A stretch of 64,000 nucleotides of DNA from Nitrosomonas aestuarii. GTDB taxonomy: Bacteria; Pseudomonadota; Gammaproteobacteria; Burkholderiales; Nitrosomonadaceae. Of the stretch, positions 50,243 to 59,626 are shown in pieces; the stretch's first letter is position 1; every line of letters starts with the position of its first letter. Below the pieces are notes generated by a model that saw only the letters and a list, made by a program, of their open reading frames with translations, had not been told where the DNA came from and did not search any database. The stretch is taken from the NCBI RefSeq assembly GCF_003046585.1, contig NZ_QAAE01000009.1, forward strand, positions 1-64,000. The letters run 5' to 3'. The translations under genes and the position numbers were made by a program.

Positions 50243-50600
50243 TTTAATTTCTCCAAAAAATTTATAAGTGTGATAGGTAAATTTACTATCAATCTATTTG
50301 GATATAAGCAATATTCGTGCCAACTAAATAAATTTCAATATTACATATAGTTGTAAAATTTATTATGGCTCTTGTTGCGAGATATGTAAGTATTTGCGAC
50401 GTTTATAAATAATAGGGTTGTTGACAATAGAAGGAATTTGACGCGCACCGTGACTGCCAAACCAAGGAAATTCAAAAACTAAAAAACGGCGGCGAATGTT
50501 AGATCACTTTTAATATGTATTTTGCAATGAAAATATTCAGATTCATAGTGCCATCAATATTTCAAACCATTGATTCGTAGATAATACTTTCAATAATTTG
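50243..50600. other. Region upstream of the PEP-CTERM gene
   Basis: Non-coding and AT-rich. It contains a TTGACA hexamer near 50420 of uncertain use. A short stretch near 50440-50480 reads as a plausible basic peptide (TVTAKPRKFKN) in one frame and may belong to the transposase fossil that follows. Confidence 0.35.
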
Positions 50601-50945
50601 AAACAGATTCCGATTAATCAGGGTGATGAGTGGGTGGTGCTATTGCGAGCTTACATTGACTTTAGCGATCAGGTGCTCCTGGATGCGTTGAGTCGGCATG
50701 ATTTACAGTACCTGATTGCATTGAGGCTGGATTAGCCGCTACAAAAAGTGCTGATTGTCAGCGCCGCATCAAACACTGAAATATCTTGTTGTCAAAGTAG
50801 GCGGCATCATACAAGGCGAACGTAAAAAAATTATCAATCTGACAGTTGCCATTCGGTGTCGCGGAAGCCTTGAAGGGCTATGGGACAGATTCAGAAATTT
50901 CACGCTGTTCGCGAATCTCGAGGTGATGGTAATTTCAGAATAGAA
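50601..50945 (+). pseudogene. Degraded transposase fragment
   Basis: In one frame the DNA reads WVVLLRAYIDFSDQVLLDAL then SRHDLQYLIALRLD, a stop, and PLQKVLI. This resembles the segment of IS1380/IS4-type transposases with a D-x-GF-like motif followed by YI-ARL and PLQR. A TAG interrupts it near 50733, and the match continues in another frame (HQTLKYLVVKVGGIIQGERK). No inverted ends were located. It is an old insertion-sequence remnant; the family assignment is from memory and uncertain. Confidence 0.5.
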
Positions 50946-51055
50946 GGTCAGGCAGGTTTTCTGGGGGGGCGTCAGTTGACTTTGGTTTTCGTTTTTAACC
51001 ACCAGCCAGGTTGAGTGTTTCTTTGAGAATGACTGCCATGTGGCCCAGGAATAAA

Positions 51056-51418
51056 TCAGGCGGTTTTGCGTTGTCTAACGCTGAAATGCGGCCAATCCAA
51101 GACCCTAACAGAGCCAGTGAGCCGGCTCTGGAATAGGGGTAGTAGTACCCCGGGAGGCGTTACATCGGTGAAACCGCCTGGCTTTTGGATGTAATGCGCT
51201 TTATTACCAATTTGTCCGTTACAAGTTGAACAAGCAAAATCCGGTGCATAGATTGAATGTACCCAGACAGTGTTTGATACTTCGTCGAAACCAAATCCTT
51301 CGATATGCAATCCTGCATTAGTTGTTTCTTTGCCAATATATGTACCATTTAAGTGCGAATTTAAATATATCGGAATCTCTACCACCGACAGCCTACAAGA
51401 AACCATCGGCAATTTCAA
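51056..51418 (-). pseudogene. Probable broken PEP-CTERM gene
   Basis: The 120-codon frame reads HIEGFGFDEVSNTVWVHS and GGFTDVTPPG. Close to that point a second frame reads TTTPIPEPAH then, past a stop, GLGLAAFQR, the form of a PEP-CTERM tail (PEP triplet, hydrophobic helix, basic end). A frameshift and stop codons separate the parts, and there is no convincing signal peptide at the 5-prime end. It is best explained as the 3-prime remains of a decayed PEP-CTERM gene next to a transposase fossil. Confidence 0.45.
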
Positions 51419-51463
51419 GTAATTGAATAGTAGATGTTTTGTTTGTATTGACTTAATGAGCTT

Positions 51464-53224
51464 TTAAGAATACAGCTCAGGCAATGTACCTTTATTTTTG
51501 TTCTTATTTCGGTTGTGATTAAGCTGCGAAAATTCGGTGAGAAGACCTGCTAATTGGGGTCCATTCCAGTTTTCTTTATAATCCTGATACAAAACGCGAT
51601 CCAGCGTTGTTAATGCTTTGCTGACGGTCGGATCGTTGAGTCGTGTTGCCAGTTCTTCAAGCCCCCTGGGTGGTGACTGCGGCCAATGGGCGGCTGCCCA
51701 TTGGAGGAGATGATGGCGTGCCTTCTGTGCATCGTTAACTTGGCAGGCGTATAAAAAACGTTTCCTGGCAGCTCTGGCATTTTTAGATTCAAGCCTGGAT
51801 GTGCTGTCGTCTTCAATCGATTTCGGCGGATGATGACGTCTGCGCCATTGATGCCCTAATGTGAGCAACCACAGTGCGGCAAAAAGCAGGGTCGTCCAGA
51901 ACCAGCCACTATGGTTGAATGCGGATGGTGTATCTATTCCATTTTTTTTGTTGTCGTCCAGGTTGAAAATGTTCTCATGCCGTGCAGTTTGAGGAGGTGT
52001 GTTATCGGCTTTTGGGGTATCCAGCGCTGGTGCGGGTGTGTATTGCTGCTGATCAGTGGCGGGCTGTACTTCAATAGTGCGTGCGGGTAGTGTGGCGGTC
52101 TGTTCGCTGTCAGTCGTAGTATCCCACCAGTGCAGTGTAAACGCGGGCAAAGTATGTTTGCCCGGTTGCGCAGGCATGTAGGCCAGCCGCAGGATTTTCT
52201 CTCCCTGTATGGTTTGTGACAGATTTTTCGTACTGGATTGTGTGCGGTCGGGATAGAGTTTGAATCCTTCAGGATCAGAAAACTTCAATTCCGGAAGTTG
52301 TTCGCCGGTCACGCCTAAAGCTTTAATCGTTATGTTACGGGTAATCGGATCGCCGAAAGTGATTGTGGTGTCTTCCGGTTGCCATGTTTCCAGCAATTCA
52401 ATTGATTCCGCCGGAAGCCAGTACGGTGATCTATTCTGCTTTGGACGTGGACGTACATCGAGTGTGATGGCTTCGCCCCGTAGACGGATAGGGCGGTTGC
52501 TGGTAAAAAAACGGTCAAAAAATGGATCCTGCCGGTGTGTGTTTTCTGGAATTTGTGCGTTCAGGACCGGTCCGGGGATAACCAGAGAACCGCTTGTTTG
52601 GGGAAAAATCACAAATTCCCGTTCAATTACATAGTATGTTTTACCATGACGTGTGGTCTGAAATTCGCGATCTTCACCCAGTTTTTGTACTAATACATTT
52701 TCATGTTCCGGCTCGCTCAAGCTTCCCTGGGTCAGATTGACTGCAAAAAATACCCGCTGCGTGTAGCGCACCATGCCTTGTACATAGGGATCGGTTTTGT
52801 CGACTTCAGTTTCCAGGAAAATCGGGGTGTCTGCATCGGGCTCGGTGCCTGCAGATGTCTCATTCACCTGTATGGTTAATACAGGGGTATAGTCATTGTT
52901 GACTTTGAGCGACGGAATGGTCAATTCACCGCTGCGTTTAGGTATCAACGAAATGGTCCAGGTTGTGCGAGAATCCATGTTGCCATTGATAATATTGACG
53001 CGGCTACCGCTCATGGTGCCAGTTACTTCAAAATCCTGGTCCAGTGGACGAGTGTCTGGCATGGCCGACACCTGGCCGCTGGCTTCGATGACCAGCCGCA
53101 CGGTCTCACCTTCGGTAATGCGGTCACGATCCAGTTGTGCAGTTATTGTTGCATGGGTTTGCTGTGCGGCAAAACAGATCAGCCAGATGATAAATGTTAA
53201 GACAAACTTTTTTCTCATGTTCAC
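51464..53224 (-). CDS. batD: BatD-like aerotolerance protein
   Basis: A 586-residue protein. It has a signal peptide (about 1-25), a run of beta-sandwich modules (LDRDRITEGETVRLVIEASG at 33 onward), one membrane helix near 447 (FWTTLLFAALWLLTLG), and a cytoplasmic helical tail. It is the last gene of the moxR-bat operon and overlaps batB/C by 4 bases. Bat proteins are linked to aerotolerance and envelope integrity in Bacteroides and other groups; the mechanism is not settled. Confidence 0.92.
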   Translation of the reverse strand: MNMRKKFVLTFIIWLICFAAQQTHATITAQLDRDRITEGETVRLVIEASGQVSAMPDTRPLDQDFEVTGTMSGSRVNIINGNMDSRTTWTISLIPKRSGELTIPSLKVNNDYTPVLTIQVNETSAGTEPDADTPIFLETEVDKTDPYVQGMVRYTQRVFFAVNLTQGSLSEPEHENVLVQKLGEDREFQTTRHGKTYYVIEREFVIFPQTSGSLVIPGPVLNAQIPENTHRQDPFFDRFFTSNRPIRLRGEAITLDVRPRPKQNRSPYWLPAESIELLETWQPEDTTITFGDPITRNITIKALGVTGEQLPELKFSDPEGFKLYPDRTQSSTKNLSQTIQGEKILRLAYMPAQPGKHTLPAFTLHWWDTTTDSEQTATLPARTIEVQPATDQQQYTPAPALDTPKADNTPPQTARHENIFNLDDNKKNGIDTPSAFNHSGWFWTTLLFAALWLLTLGHQWRRRHHPPKSIEDDSTSRLESKNARAARKRFLYACQVNDAQKARHHLLQWAAAHWPQSPPRGLEELATRLNDPTVSKALTTLDRVLYQDYKENWNGPQLAGLLTEFSQLNHNRNKNKNKGTLPELYS

Positions 53225-54960
53225 CGTTGTTTTCGTTGCATGTGTTCCAGCATAAATTTACGGCGCAAAAGACCGGACGGATCCTCGGGGATTTGACGCA
53301 ACCACTGTTCCAGGGCGATATCTTCTTCACTGGGCAGGTGGTCATCATTGTTAATCATGTCGTCTGGACTCGTCATTTCCTGCTGCTCGACTTGTTCCTG
53401 TTCATCTGCCTGTTTTTCTTGCATGGTGGTGTCTTGATGTAAATCAGACTGCGTATCTTCAGTATTCTGCTTGTCAGTGTCATGTGTGGCACCGTCGTTT
53501 TCTGATTGTGCTGCATCCTGTTGTTGATCTAAATTGCCTTCAGAATCGGTGCCATCTTCACTGTCTTTTTTATTTTCTTCACTTTCATTTTCCTGCTGCG
53601 ATGAATCATCGCTTTGTTGCTGTTGTTCCTGCAACAACTTTTCCAGTAATTCAAGATTGGCTTTGGCATCATCATGCGCTGGATTGTGCTGTAACACCTC
53701 GCGATAGGCTTCGACGGCCTGCTGCAAATCACCTGCGCGCGCGAGCGCATTGCCTTGATTGTATAGGGCTTCAATGTCGTCCGATTCGGCGAAAGCCTCT
53801 GCGGCAGCAGCATAATCACCCGTTTCGTACAGCGCTGTACCGCGCCAGTCGGGATTGCGGAACTGCTGTGCGGCAGTTTGCGGATCACCTTGCTGTAAGC
53901 TTGCTTGTGCTTGTTGATCGGCACGCAGCCATAAATCCTGCCAGCCGAATGCATAGACGGGTGGTGGCGGGGTTATGCATAACACTGCAAATCCCAACAG
54001 CCAACCGCGGCGAAAAGAGATGGCGGCAAGTAGTACGATGACCGGTATTAACCAGACGCCATGTTCAACCCAGCGCTCAACACCGCCAGCGCTGCCTTCC
54101 ATCTGATCGAAGTTGCTGGCTGCTGAAATATCTGGCAGAAGCCGATTCAAGTCCTGATTGTCAGTAGTATATTTGTTGAATGTTCCGCCCCCGGCACGCG
54201 CAAGTTCTTGTAATGGTGCAGCGTTAAAACGTATTACTTCGGTAATGCCGTCTTGCATGATTGCGCCACCGAGTTCCGTGCCGATACCTAGTACGGAAAG
54301 TGTGTATCCCTGTTTACGTAATTTACGTGCTTGTACCAGTGCGGCGGCCGGGTCGTCGATGCCATCGGAAATGAGCAGCAGTTCACCTTGTCGAATACCT
54401 TTTAAATCGAGCAGATTACCGGCCATCTGCAGTGCAGGTGTAACCTGATTGCCTTTAACAGGCATGATTTCCGTATTCAATGCGCCGATCAGATTTTCGA
54501 TGGTTTTGTTATCTTCGGTTAACGGTGTGACAATATGCGCCTCGCCTGCGAATACGACAAGGCCGGTGCGGCCCTCTTTAGACCTGTCCAGAATATCCAT
54601 GATCTTGAAACGTGCGCGCTCCAGGCGGGAAGGCGCCAGATCGCGTGCATTCATCGACGGCGATAAATCGAGAATTACAATACGTGACATTTGTGAATGC
54701 CAGACGATTTCGGGCTGACGCTCCCACACAGGACCGGCGAGTATAAAAATCGTTAGCAGCCAGCCGGCGGCAAGCATGATTATTGGCGAGCGTGTCGATT
54801 GACCTGGTAATTCCAGCCATAAGTGCGATAAGAGCTGTTGATCAAAGACTGCATTCCAGGCAGTGCCGGAGGATTGCTTACGCCAAAGTGTGATCAGCAA
54901 CCATAATGCCGGTATCAATGCTAGAAACCATAATGGACGTAAAAAATGTAACTCACTCAT
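53221..54960 (-). CDS. batB: BatB-BatC fusion: VWA membrane protein with TPR domain
   Basis: The N-terminal part (about 1-320) is BatB-like. It has two early membrane helices, a von Willebrand A domain with the MIDAS motif DLSPS in IVILDLSPSMNA, and a third helix. A further helix near 345 is followed by TPR repeats (about 370-440, LYETGDYAAAAEAFAES and EALYNQGNALARAGD), which correspond to BatC. The C-terminus is a Gln/Asp/Glu-rich low-complexity stretch. The ATG at 54960 is preferred to an upstream start that overlaps batA. The total is 579 residues. Confidence 0.92.
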   Translation of the reverse strand: MSELHFLRPLWFLALIPALWLLITLWRKQSSGTAWNAVFDQQLLSHLWLELPGQSTRSPIIMLAAGWLLTIFILAGPVWERQPEIVWHSQMSRIVILDLSPSMNARDLAPSRLERARFKIMDILDRSKEGRTGLVVFAGEAHIVTPLTEDNKTIENLIGALNTEIMPVKGNQVTPALQMAGNLLDLKGIRQGELLLISDGIDDPAAALVQARKLRKQGYTLSVLGIGTELGGAIMQDGITEVIRFNAAPLQELARAGGGTFNKYTTDNQDLNRLLPDISAASNFDQMEGSAGGVERWVEHGVWLIPVIVLLAAISFRRGWLLGFAVLCITPPPPVYAFGWQDLWLRADQQAQASLQQGDPQTAAQQFRNPDWRGTALYETGDYAAAAEAFAESDDIEALYNQGNALARAGDLQQAVEAYREVLQHNPAHDDAKANLELLEKLLQEQQQQSDDSSQQENESEENKKDSEDGTDSEGNLDQQQDAAQSENDGATHDTDKQNTEDTQSDLHQDTTMQEKQADEQEQVEQQEMTSPDDMINNDDHLPSEEDIALEQWLRQIPEDPSGLLRRKFMLEHMQRKQR

Positions 54961-54977
54961 ATGTTCAATACTGATAT

Positions 54978-55964
54978 TTAATCTGTTCTCCACCAACGCA
55001 GGGCAAGTAGGAAACTGATCATCAACCCAAGACCCAACGGCCAGATAAAAAGTTCAGTCGTCGGACGTACGACACGGCTGTTCTTCAAGGTAGGCTCGAG
55101 TTTATCCAGTTGATTATAAATCTCCTGGAGTGTGTCGCGGTCTGTGGCACGAAAATATCGCCCGCCAGTCAGATCAGCAATCATTCTCAGTGTTGCTTCA
55201 TCCAAATCAGATGCCGGATTGATCATCCGCATACCAAAAAAGCTCTGTATTTCCCTGGGTGCACCGCCAACGCCAATGGTATAAATTCGCAAACCTTGTT
55301 GTGCGGCCAGTTCGGCGGCTTTGCGTGGTTGTACATGACCTGCGTTATTGGCGCCGTCTGTAAGCAGTACCAATACAGCGTCTTCGCTGGCATGCTGTAA
55401 ATGCTTTAAATGTTTGATCGCCATGCCAATGGCGTCGCCAATGGCGGTTTCGCGGCCCGCAATACCAATCACGGTATCTTGCAGCAGATTGGCCACTGTC
55501 GTATGATCAAATGTCAGTGGCGTCTGCAGATAGGCTTCACTGCCGAATAGAATCAGGCCAATGCGGTCGCCTTCGCGCCGTTGAATAAAGTCACCGGCTA
55601 CCTGTTTGACTACTTCCATCCGGTTGGGTTGTCCGTCACCCATGTCTGCAATTTCCATACTGCCGGAAACATCCACGGCCAGTATCAGATTGCGTCCGGT
55701 TTCGGGTAGTTCGGTTTCTTTGCCCAACCACTGTGGCCGGGCAGCAGCGATGACCAGCAAAATCCAACAGACAAATACGCCCCAGTTGCGTAATGAATGC
55801 AGTTGGAAGCGATTGAGCGCGGTAGCCGGTTTTTCCTGATAGGCACTGATAAAAGGCGCAAATAATATCCCCTGATTGATCGCTGTGGCAGGCGGGAGAA
55901 ACCGACGGAAAAGCCAAGGTAAAATCAAACTTGTAAACATCCAGGGCCAGGCAAAATCAAACAT
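54978..55964 (-). CDS. batA: BatA-like VWA membrane protein
   Basis: A 328-residue protein with membrane helices near the start, around residue 60 and at the C-terminus (FIWPLGLGLMISFLLAL). The VWA domain has an intact MIDAS, DVSGS in LILAVDVSGSMEI. It precedes the batB/C gene with a 17-base gap and overlaps the DUF4381 gene by 8 bases. It probably forms a membrane complex with BatB through metal-dependent contacts. Confidence 0.94.
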   Translation of the reverse strand: MFDFAWPWMFTSLILPWLFRRFLPPATAINQGILFAPFISAYQEKPATALNRFQLHSLRNWGVFVCWILLVIAAARPQWLGKETELPETGRNLILAVDVSGSMEIADMGDGQPNRMEVVKQVAGDFIQRREGDRIGLILFGSEAYLQTPLTFDHTTVANLLQDTVIGIAGRETAIGDAIGMAIKHLKHLQHASEDAVLVLLTDGANNAGHVQPRKAAELAAQQGLRIYTIGVGGAPREIQSFFGMRMINPASDLDEATLRMIADLTGGRYFRATDRDTLQEIYNQLDKLEPTLKNSRVVRPTTELFIWPLGLGLMISFLLALRWWRTD

Positions 55965-56433
55965 CGGGTTTTTTTTGTGGTGTATTGGTTTTAATCCACC
56001 GCTGGGTCAGTGTAATGAGTTGCATTATCTCATCTGAATCCGTATGTTGCTTTTGATAAGGGTGAGATAACAACAGACGGCCCGCTCCTTTGGAGAATTT
56101 TCCATTGCCGCCACTGGCATCTAAAAAAAAGAGCCAGTCTTCGCCAGTCAGCGAAGCGACTGTTGCCGCAGGCCAACAGACTAATGCATAGCGTTTTAGC
56201 AACTGATTCAGCGTGGCGACAGGGTGGTCAGTTTTATCCATATTTTTTTTCAGCAGTTTAAGTTCATGCAACGCTGCGCGCCGTGGGGCCATGCGGCGTC
56301 CGTAACGAAAAATCATGATGGCTGCTGCGACAACGAGCAGCAGAGCAATCCACCAACCCGGTGCGGGTGGCCACCAACTGACCGGCGGCGGTTCATGTAA
56401 CGGACGCAATGCAGCGAGCGGGTCTTCTATCAT
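55957..56433 (-). CDS. DUF4381 membrane protein
   Basis: A 158-residue protein with the family start DPLAALRPLHEPPPVSWWP, one membrane helix (about 29-45) and a soluble C-terminal part. The ATG at 56433 overlaps the DUF58 stop (ATGA). DUF4381 genes are regular members of moxR-bat operons. Function is unknown beyond that context. Confidence 0.88.
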   Translation of the reverse strand: MIEDPLAALRPLHEPPPVSWWPPAPGWWIALLLVVAAAIMIFRYGRRMAPRRAALHELKLLKKNMDKTDHPVATLNQLLKRYALVCWPAATVASLTGEDWLFFLDASGGNGKFSKGAGRLLLSHPYQKQHTDSDEIMQLITLTQRWIKTNTPQKKPDV

Positions 56434-57344
56434 GCTGATTTGCCATGCCGGGTTAAACCGTTGCGCAGCGCCTGTACCATTCGGTCTGTAGTGGCGATTT
56501 CCATAAAATGAACAGCATGACGCAGACACAGGTTGCGTATTATTTCACGATGGTGATGAAACTGTGTGTGCCATTGTTCGATGACTGATGCGTGCCGTGT
56601 GTCAAGCGCTAAGCGCTGCTGATTGAAACCGAGGCGATACAATCCCGCTGGCGGTGGTGTTGTTTCCAGTGGATCATAGAGAAACGCGGTGATCACGTCA
56701 TTATGTTGTGACATGGCACTCAAATGCTTTTCTGCTTCATTTCCCAGTTCCCTGAAATCGCTGAAGATGACGATCATGCTGCCTGGAAGCACCATGCGCG
56801 ACATGCGGGCAAGGGCACGATCCATACGCCCCATAACGATATTGCCCGGAGCAGAGGGCTGTAATTGTATCATTGCCTGCAGCATTGGTAATAATCCGGA
56901 ATCACGTGCGGCCGGATGAATTTCGCGATGTTGATCTGCGGCATGGACAATGCCGCCGACACGGTCGCCCGCCCGCACGGCAGCCCAGCCCATTAAGGCG
57001 CTCAAACGCCCTGCCAATACCGATTTATATTGTACACGGCTGCCAAAATACATGCCTGGATGCAAATCAACCAGAAACATTACCGGCCGCTCGCGTTCTT
57101 CACGAAAAAGCTTGGTATGCGGGCGTCCCCGACGTGCGGTTACGCGCCAATCGATGGTGCGCGCATCATCGCCTGCCTGATAAGTACGCACTTCATCGAA
57201 TTCCATGCCGCGGCCATGGTAGACAGACAGGTAGCCGCCCGCCTGAGCGGACAGAGTACGCCTGCGCGCGCCCAGTTCCAGTCCGCGCGCTGATGCGCGC
57301 AGTCGAATCAATTGATTTAGAGTTAGCGCAGTTCCTTCGCTCAT
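56430..57344 (-). CDS. DUF58 family protein
   Basis: A 304-residue protein of the DUF58 group, a VWA-like cytoplasmic protein. The hallmark GRGMEFDEVRTYQAGDDART with IDWRVTARRG following and HTKLFREERER are clear. The ATG at 57344 overlaps the moxR stop; an upstream ATG at 57380 lies inside moxR and is less likely. It is the usual partner of MoxR ATPases. Confidence 0.94.
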   Translation of the reverse strand: MSEGTALTLNQLIRLRASARGLELGARRRTLSAQAGGYLSVYHGRGMEFDEVRTYQAGDDARTIDWRVTARRGRPHTKLFREERERPVMFLVDLHPGMYFGSRVQYKSVLAGRLSALMGWAAVRAGDRVGGIVHAADQHREIHPAARDSGLLPMLQAMIQLQPSAPGNIVMGRMDRALARMSRMVLPGSMIVIFSDFRELGNEAEKHLSAMSQHNDVITAFLYDPLETTPPPAGLYRLGFNQQRLALDTRHASVIEQWHTQFHHHREIIRNLCLRHAVHFMEIATTDRMVQALRNGLTRHGKSA

Positions 57345-58324
57345 GGAGCCGGTACGTTGATTAATATCTGGTCGATACATTGCTGGGTAGTAATGCCATC
57401 TGCTTCGGCTTCATAATTTAACAAAATTCTGTGGCGCAGTGCATCTGATGTGACTTTTTGCACGTCTTCAGGAGTGACAAAATTCCGCTCTGCCAGCCAT
57501 GCCGTGGCGCGCGCCGCACGTTCAATTGCAATAGCACCCCGCGGGCTGGAACCCCAACGTATCCAGCTGGATAATTCCTGACCATATTGCGTGGGATTGC
57601 GGGTTGTTTCAATGATTTCGACAATATATTCTTCTATGGCTTCAGCCAGATGTAGTTGCATTATTTCGCGTCTGGCTGTAAAGACCTGTTCTTGCGTTAC
57701 CTTGGTGAGGACAGGCGCTTCTTGATGATTAAGTGAATTGAGGGCTTCCTGCCGCACCAGTTGCAGGATTTTTCGGCTTGCGTTTTTGTCCGGGTAATCT
57801 ACGCGCACATGTAACAGAAATCGGTCCAGCTGTGCTTCCGGCAACGGATAAGTACCTTCCTGTTCAATCGGATTCTGCGTGGCCATTACCAGAAACAATG
57901 GTGGTAACGGATAACTTGCCGCGCCTACGGTGATCTGTCTTTCTTCCATTGCTTCCAGGAGCGCGGATTGTACTTTGGCGGGCGCGCGGTTTATCTCATC
58001 GGCGAGAATGACATTGTGAAAAAGTGGTCCTTTATTGAAAGTAAATGAACCGGTTTCCGGACGAAAAACATCGCTACCGGTCAAATCGGCGGGTAGTAAG
58101 TCAGGGGTAAACTGAATACGATGAAAATCAGCTTCAAGACCACTTGCCAGTGTTTTAATGGCACGTGTTTTAGCTAATCCCGGCGCGCCTTCCAGTAGCA
58201 AATGACCATCACATAATAAAGTCAACAGCAGACGTTGCACCAATGCTTGTTGACCGACGATTTGTTGTTCAATCTCGTGAGAGAGTCGTATAAATGTCTC
58301 TCTGCAGATTTTATTAGTTGTCAT
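57341..58324 (-). CDS. MoxR family AAA+ ATPase
   Basis: This MoxR ATPase leads the bat operon. Walker A is GAPGLAKT near residue 48. Walker B with ILADEIN and the sensor stretch MATQNPIEQEGTYPLPEAQ with LDRF following are characteristic. The ATG at 58324 gives 327 residues; a longer frame to 58420 is not supported by the family. MoxR proteins act as chaperones that activate VWA-containing partners, which fits the three VWA-type genes downstream. Confidence 0.95.
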   Translation of the reverse strand: MTTNKICRETFIRLSHEIEQQIVGQQALVQRLLLTLLCDGHLLLEGAPGLAKTRAIKTLASGLEADFHRIQFTPDLLPADLTGSDVFRPETGSFTFNKGPLFHNVILADEINRAPAKVQSALLEAMEERQITVGAASYPLPPLFLVMATQNPIEQEGTYPLPEAQLDRFLLHVRVDYPDKNASRKILQLVRQEALNSLNHQEAPVLTKVTQEQVFTARREIMQLHLAEAIEEYIVEIIETTRNPTQYGQELSSWIRWGSSPRGAIAIERAARATAWLAERNFVTPEDVQKVTSDALRHRILLNYEAEADGITTQQCIDQILINVPAP

Positions 58325-58752
58325 TATATTCTCGAATATTGTTTGCTGTACTTCAAGGTTTTTTTTGAATTTGCATGTTTCAATTAGTTCCCGATTTGCT
58401 GCTGTCCCGTTAATTTTCAAAACAAAGTCAATTGATTATTGGGCTTGAAATTATAGATGGTGTGACCGTCTTGCGACAGAACCATGAGATTGCAACTAAT
58501 GATATAGATTGCGGTGTTGTTAATGTTAATTTACAGCCATGATTTTCCACAAATCAGCATCGAAAGATTATCAATATGCTAACAATTCTGGAAATTAGGT
58601 TATCGATAACGGCATGATTTATTGATAATAAATTGTTGCGCTTTGTCGGTGTCTATATACTGCTGTGAAAATAATTTAAACGTTGATTTCACCATTTTCA
58701 TGGCAATTATTGCTTGATTATTAACACACTGTAAATCTGTTTAGTGTAATTA
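58325..58752. other. Non-coding region upstream of moxR
   Basis: AT-rich. It should carry the promoter of the moxR-bat operon on the minus strand, but no clear hexamer pair was chosen. No RNA gene or coding frame is supported. Confidence 0.4.
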
Positions 58753-58860
58753 TCTGTGTATATCTCATTTGATATGTTCTTTTGGCGAGTTAAGAAATCA
58801 AATATACCTATACCATTGGCCACTTAATCCAGAAACTTGCACTTATTAGATGTGTCCATG
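58753..58860 (+). repeat. Direct repeat, left copy, flanking the phosphotransferase island
   Basis: It contains TATCTCATTTGA, then ATCAAATATA about 25 bases on, then CCAGAAACTTGCACTTAT and a GTGTCCA end. The same ordered blocks occur at 62575-62675 in the same orientation. The inner TCATTTGA and TCAAATAT form a short inverted pair. No coding potential is seen. It could be a recombination scar, a solo insertion-sequence end, or a dispersed repeat. Confidence 0.6.
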
Positions 58861-59068
58861 TTATATGAACATTGAATGACTGTGGAAGAATGCTTTCAAA
58901 AGAGTGAATAATCTACTGAATTTTTCTCATGTCTTGGAAGTTCTGGCATCAATCGGCCTAGAGACAACAGTTTCCTGCCCGGCACAGACATTAATTATTT
59001 TAAGTCAGTTACTCAAATTTTGCGTATATTTATAGAACAAGTGAAGTAACTTTGAAGCTGGCAGAACT

Positions 59069-59183
59069 AAGGAGAAGGTAAATGGATGAAGAATTTGATA
59101 AACCAATTGTGTTAATTTGTCTTGGCAACATTCTTGGGTCAGACTTGACTGGTGTAATGACTGTACCCACTATGCTTTCATGA
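59069..59183 (+). CDS. Short ORF with strong ribosome site, 5-prime remnant?
   Basis: AAGGAG at 59069-59074 lies 7 bases before an ATG at 59082, the best ribosome site in this part of the window. The frame encodes 33 residues (MDEEFDKPIVLICLGNILG then SDLTGVMTVPTMLS) and stops at 59183. It is probably the beginning of a longer gene now broken, as translatable stretches continue downstream in other frames up to the coupled gene at 59623. Confidence 0.4.
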
Positions 59184-59186
59184 TCT

Positions 59187-59626
59187 ATGGCTACAAGTCG
59201 TACTCCAATTCTTCCCTGGCTGCAGGCACAGGCCGAGGAGTGCCTGATTCATATCCGGGAAGCAGGCGAGATGATTACCCACTTGGGCTAGCATCCATTT
59301 TTGGCAATTGGATCTTTGTTGGAAACTCATCAGTATGATATTGGTGATATATTGCATGGAAATCGTTGGATCGCGAATGTAAGGTGCTGGCGAGTTACAA
59401 AGAATTGTTGTTTCTGATGGAGGATAAGTTTGTGATGCTTGAAGCGTGCACGCGCCGGTTGATCGCCGCGGAAGAACTGAACCAGGACGAGGTGGATAAA
59501 TTGCTGCGCAGACCAAGTGCTGTAAAAATATTTCGAAGGAAAATCGATAACTATTTCATATTCCTTAAGTTTACGGTGTGGACACCATTGGCGCTAAAAC
59601 TAAATATTGAGAGAGAATTATCATGA
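59187..59626 (+). pseudogene. Decayed gene with FtsH-like C-terminal tail
   Basis: A stretch from an ATG at 59187 reads PILPWLQAQAEECLIHIREA, stops at 59289-59291, and continues past the stop. From about 59348 another frame reads SLDRECKVLASYKELLFL, then LEACTRRLIAAEELNQDEVD and KLL, which resembles the helical C-terminus of FtsH/M41 proteases. This frame ends in a TGA that overlaps the ATG of the next gene (ATGA), as in a coupled operon. The Walker motifs and HExxH of FtsH are absent, so any protease is truncated. The similarity is by eye and uncertain. Confidence 0.4.

Noticed and set aside
50755-50943. 62-codon plus-strand frame as an independent gene
   Set aside because: It continues a transposase-like match from another frame, so it is part of a pseudogene.
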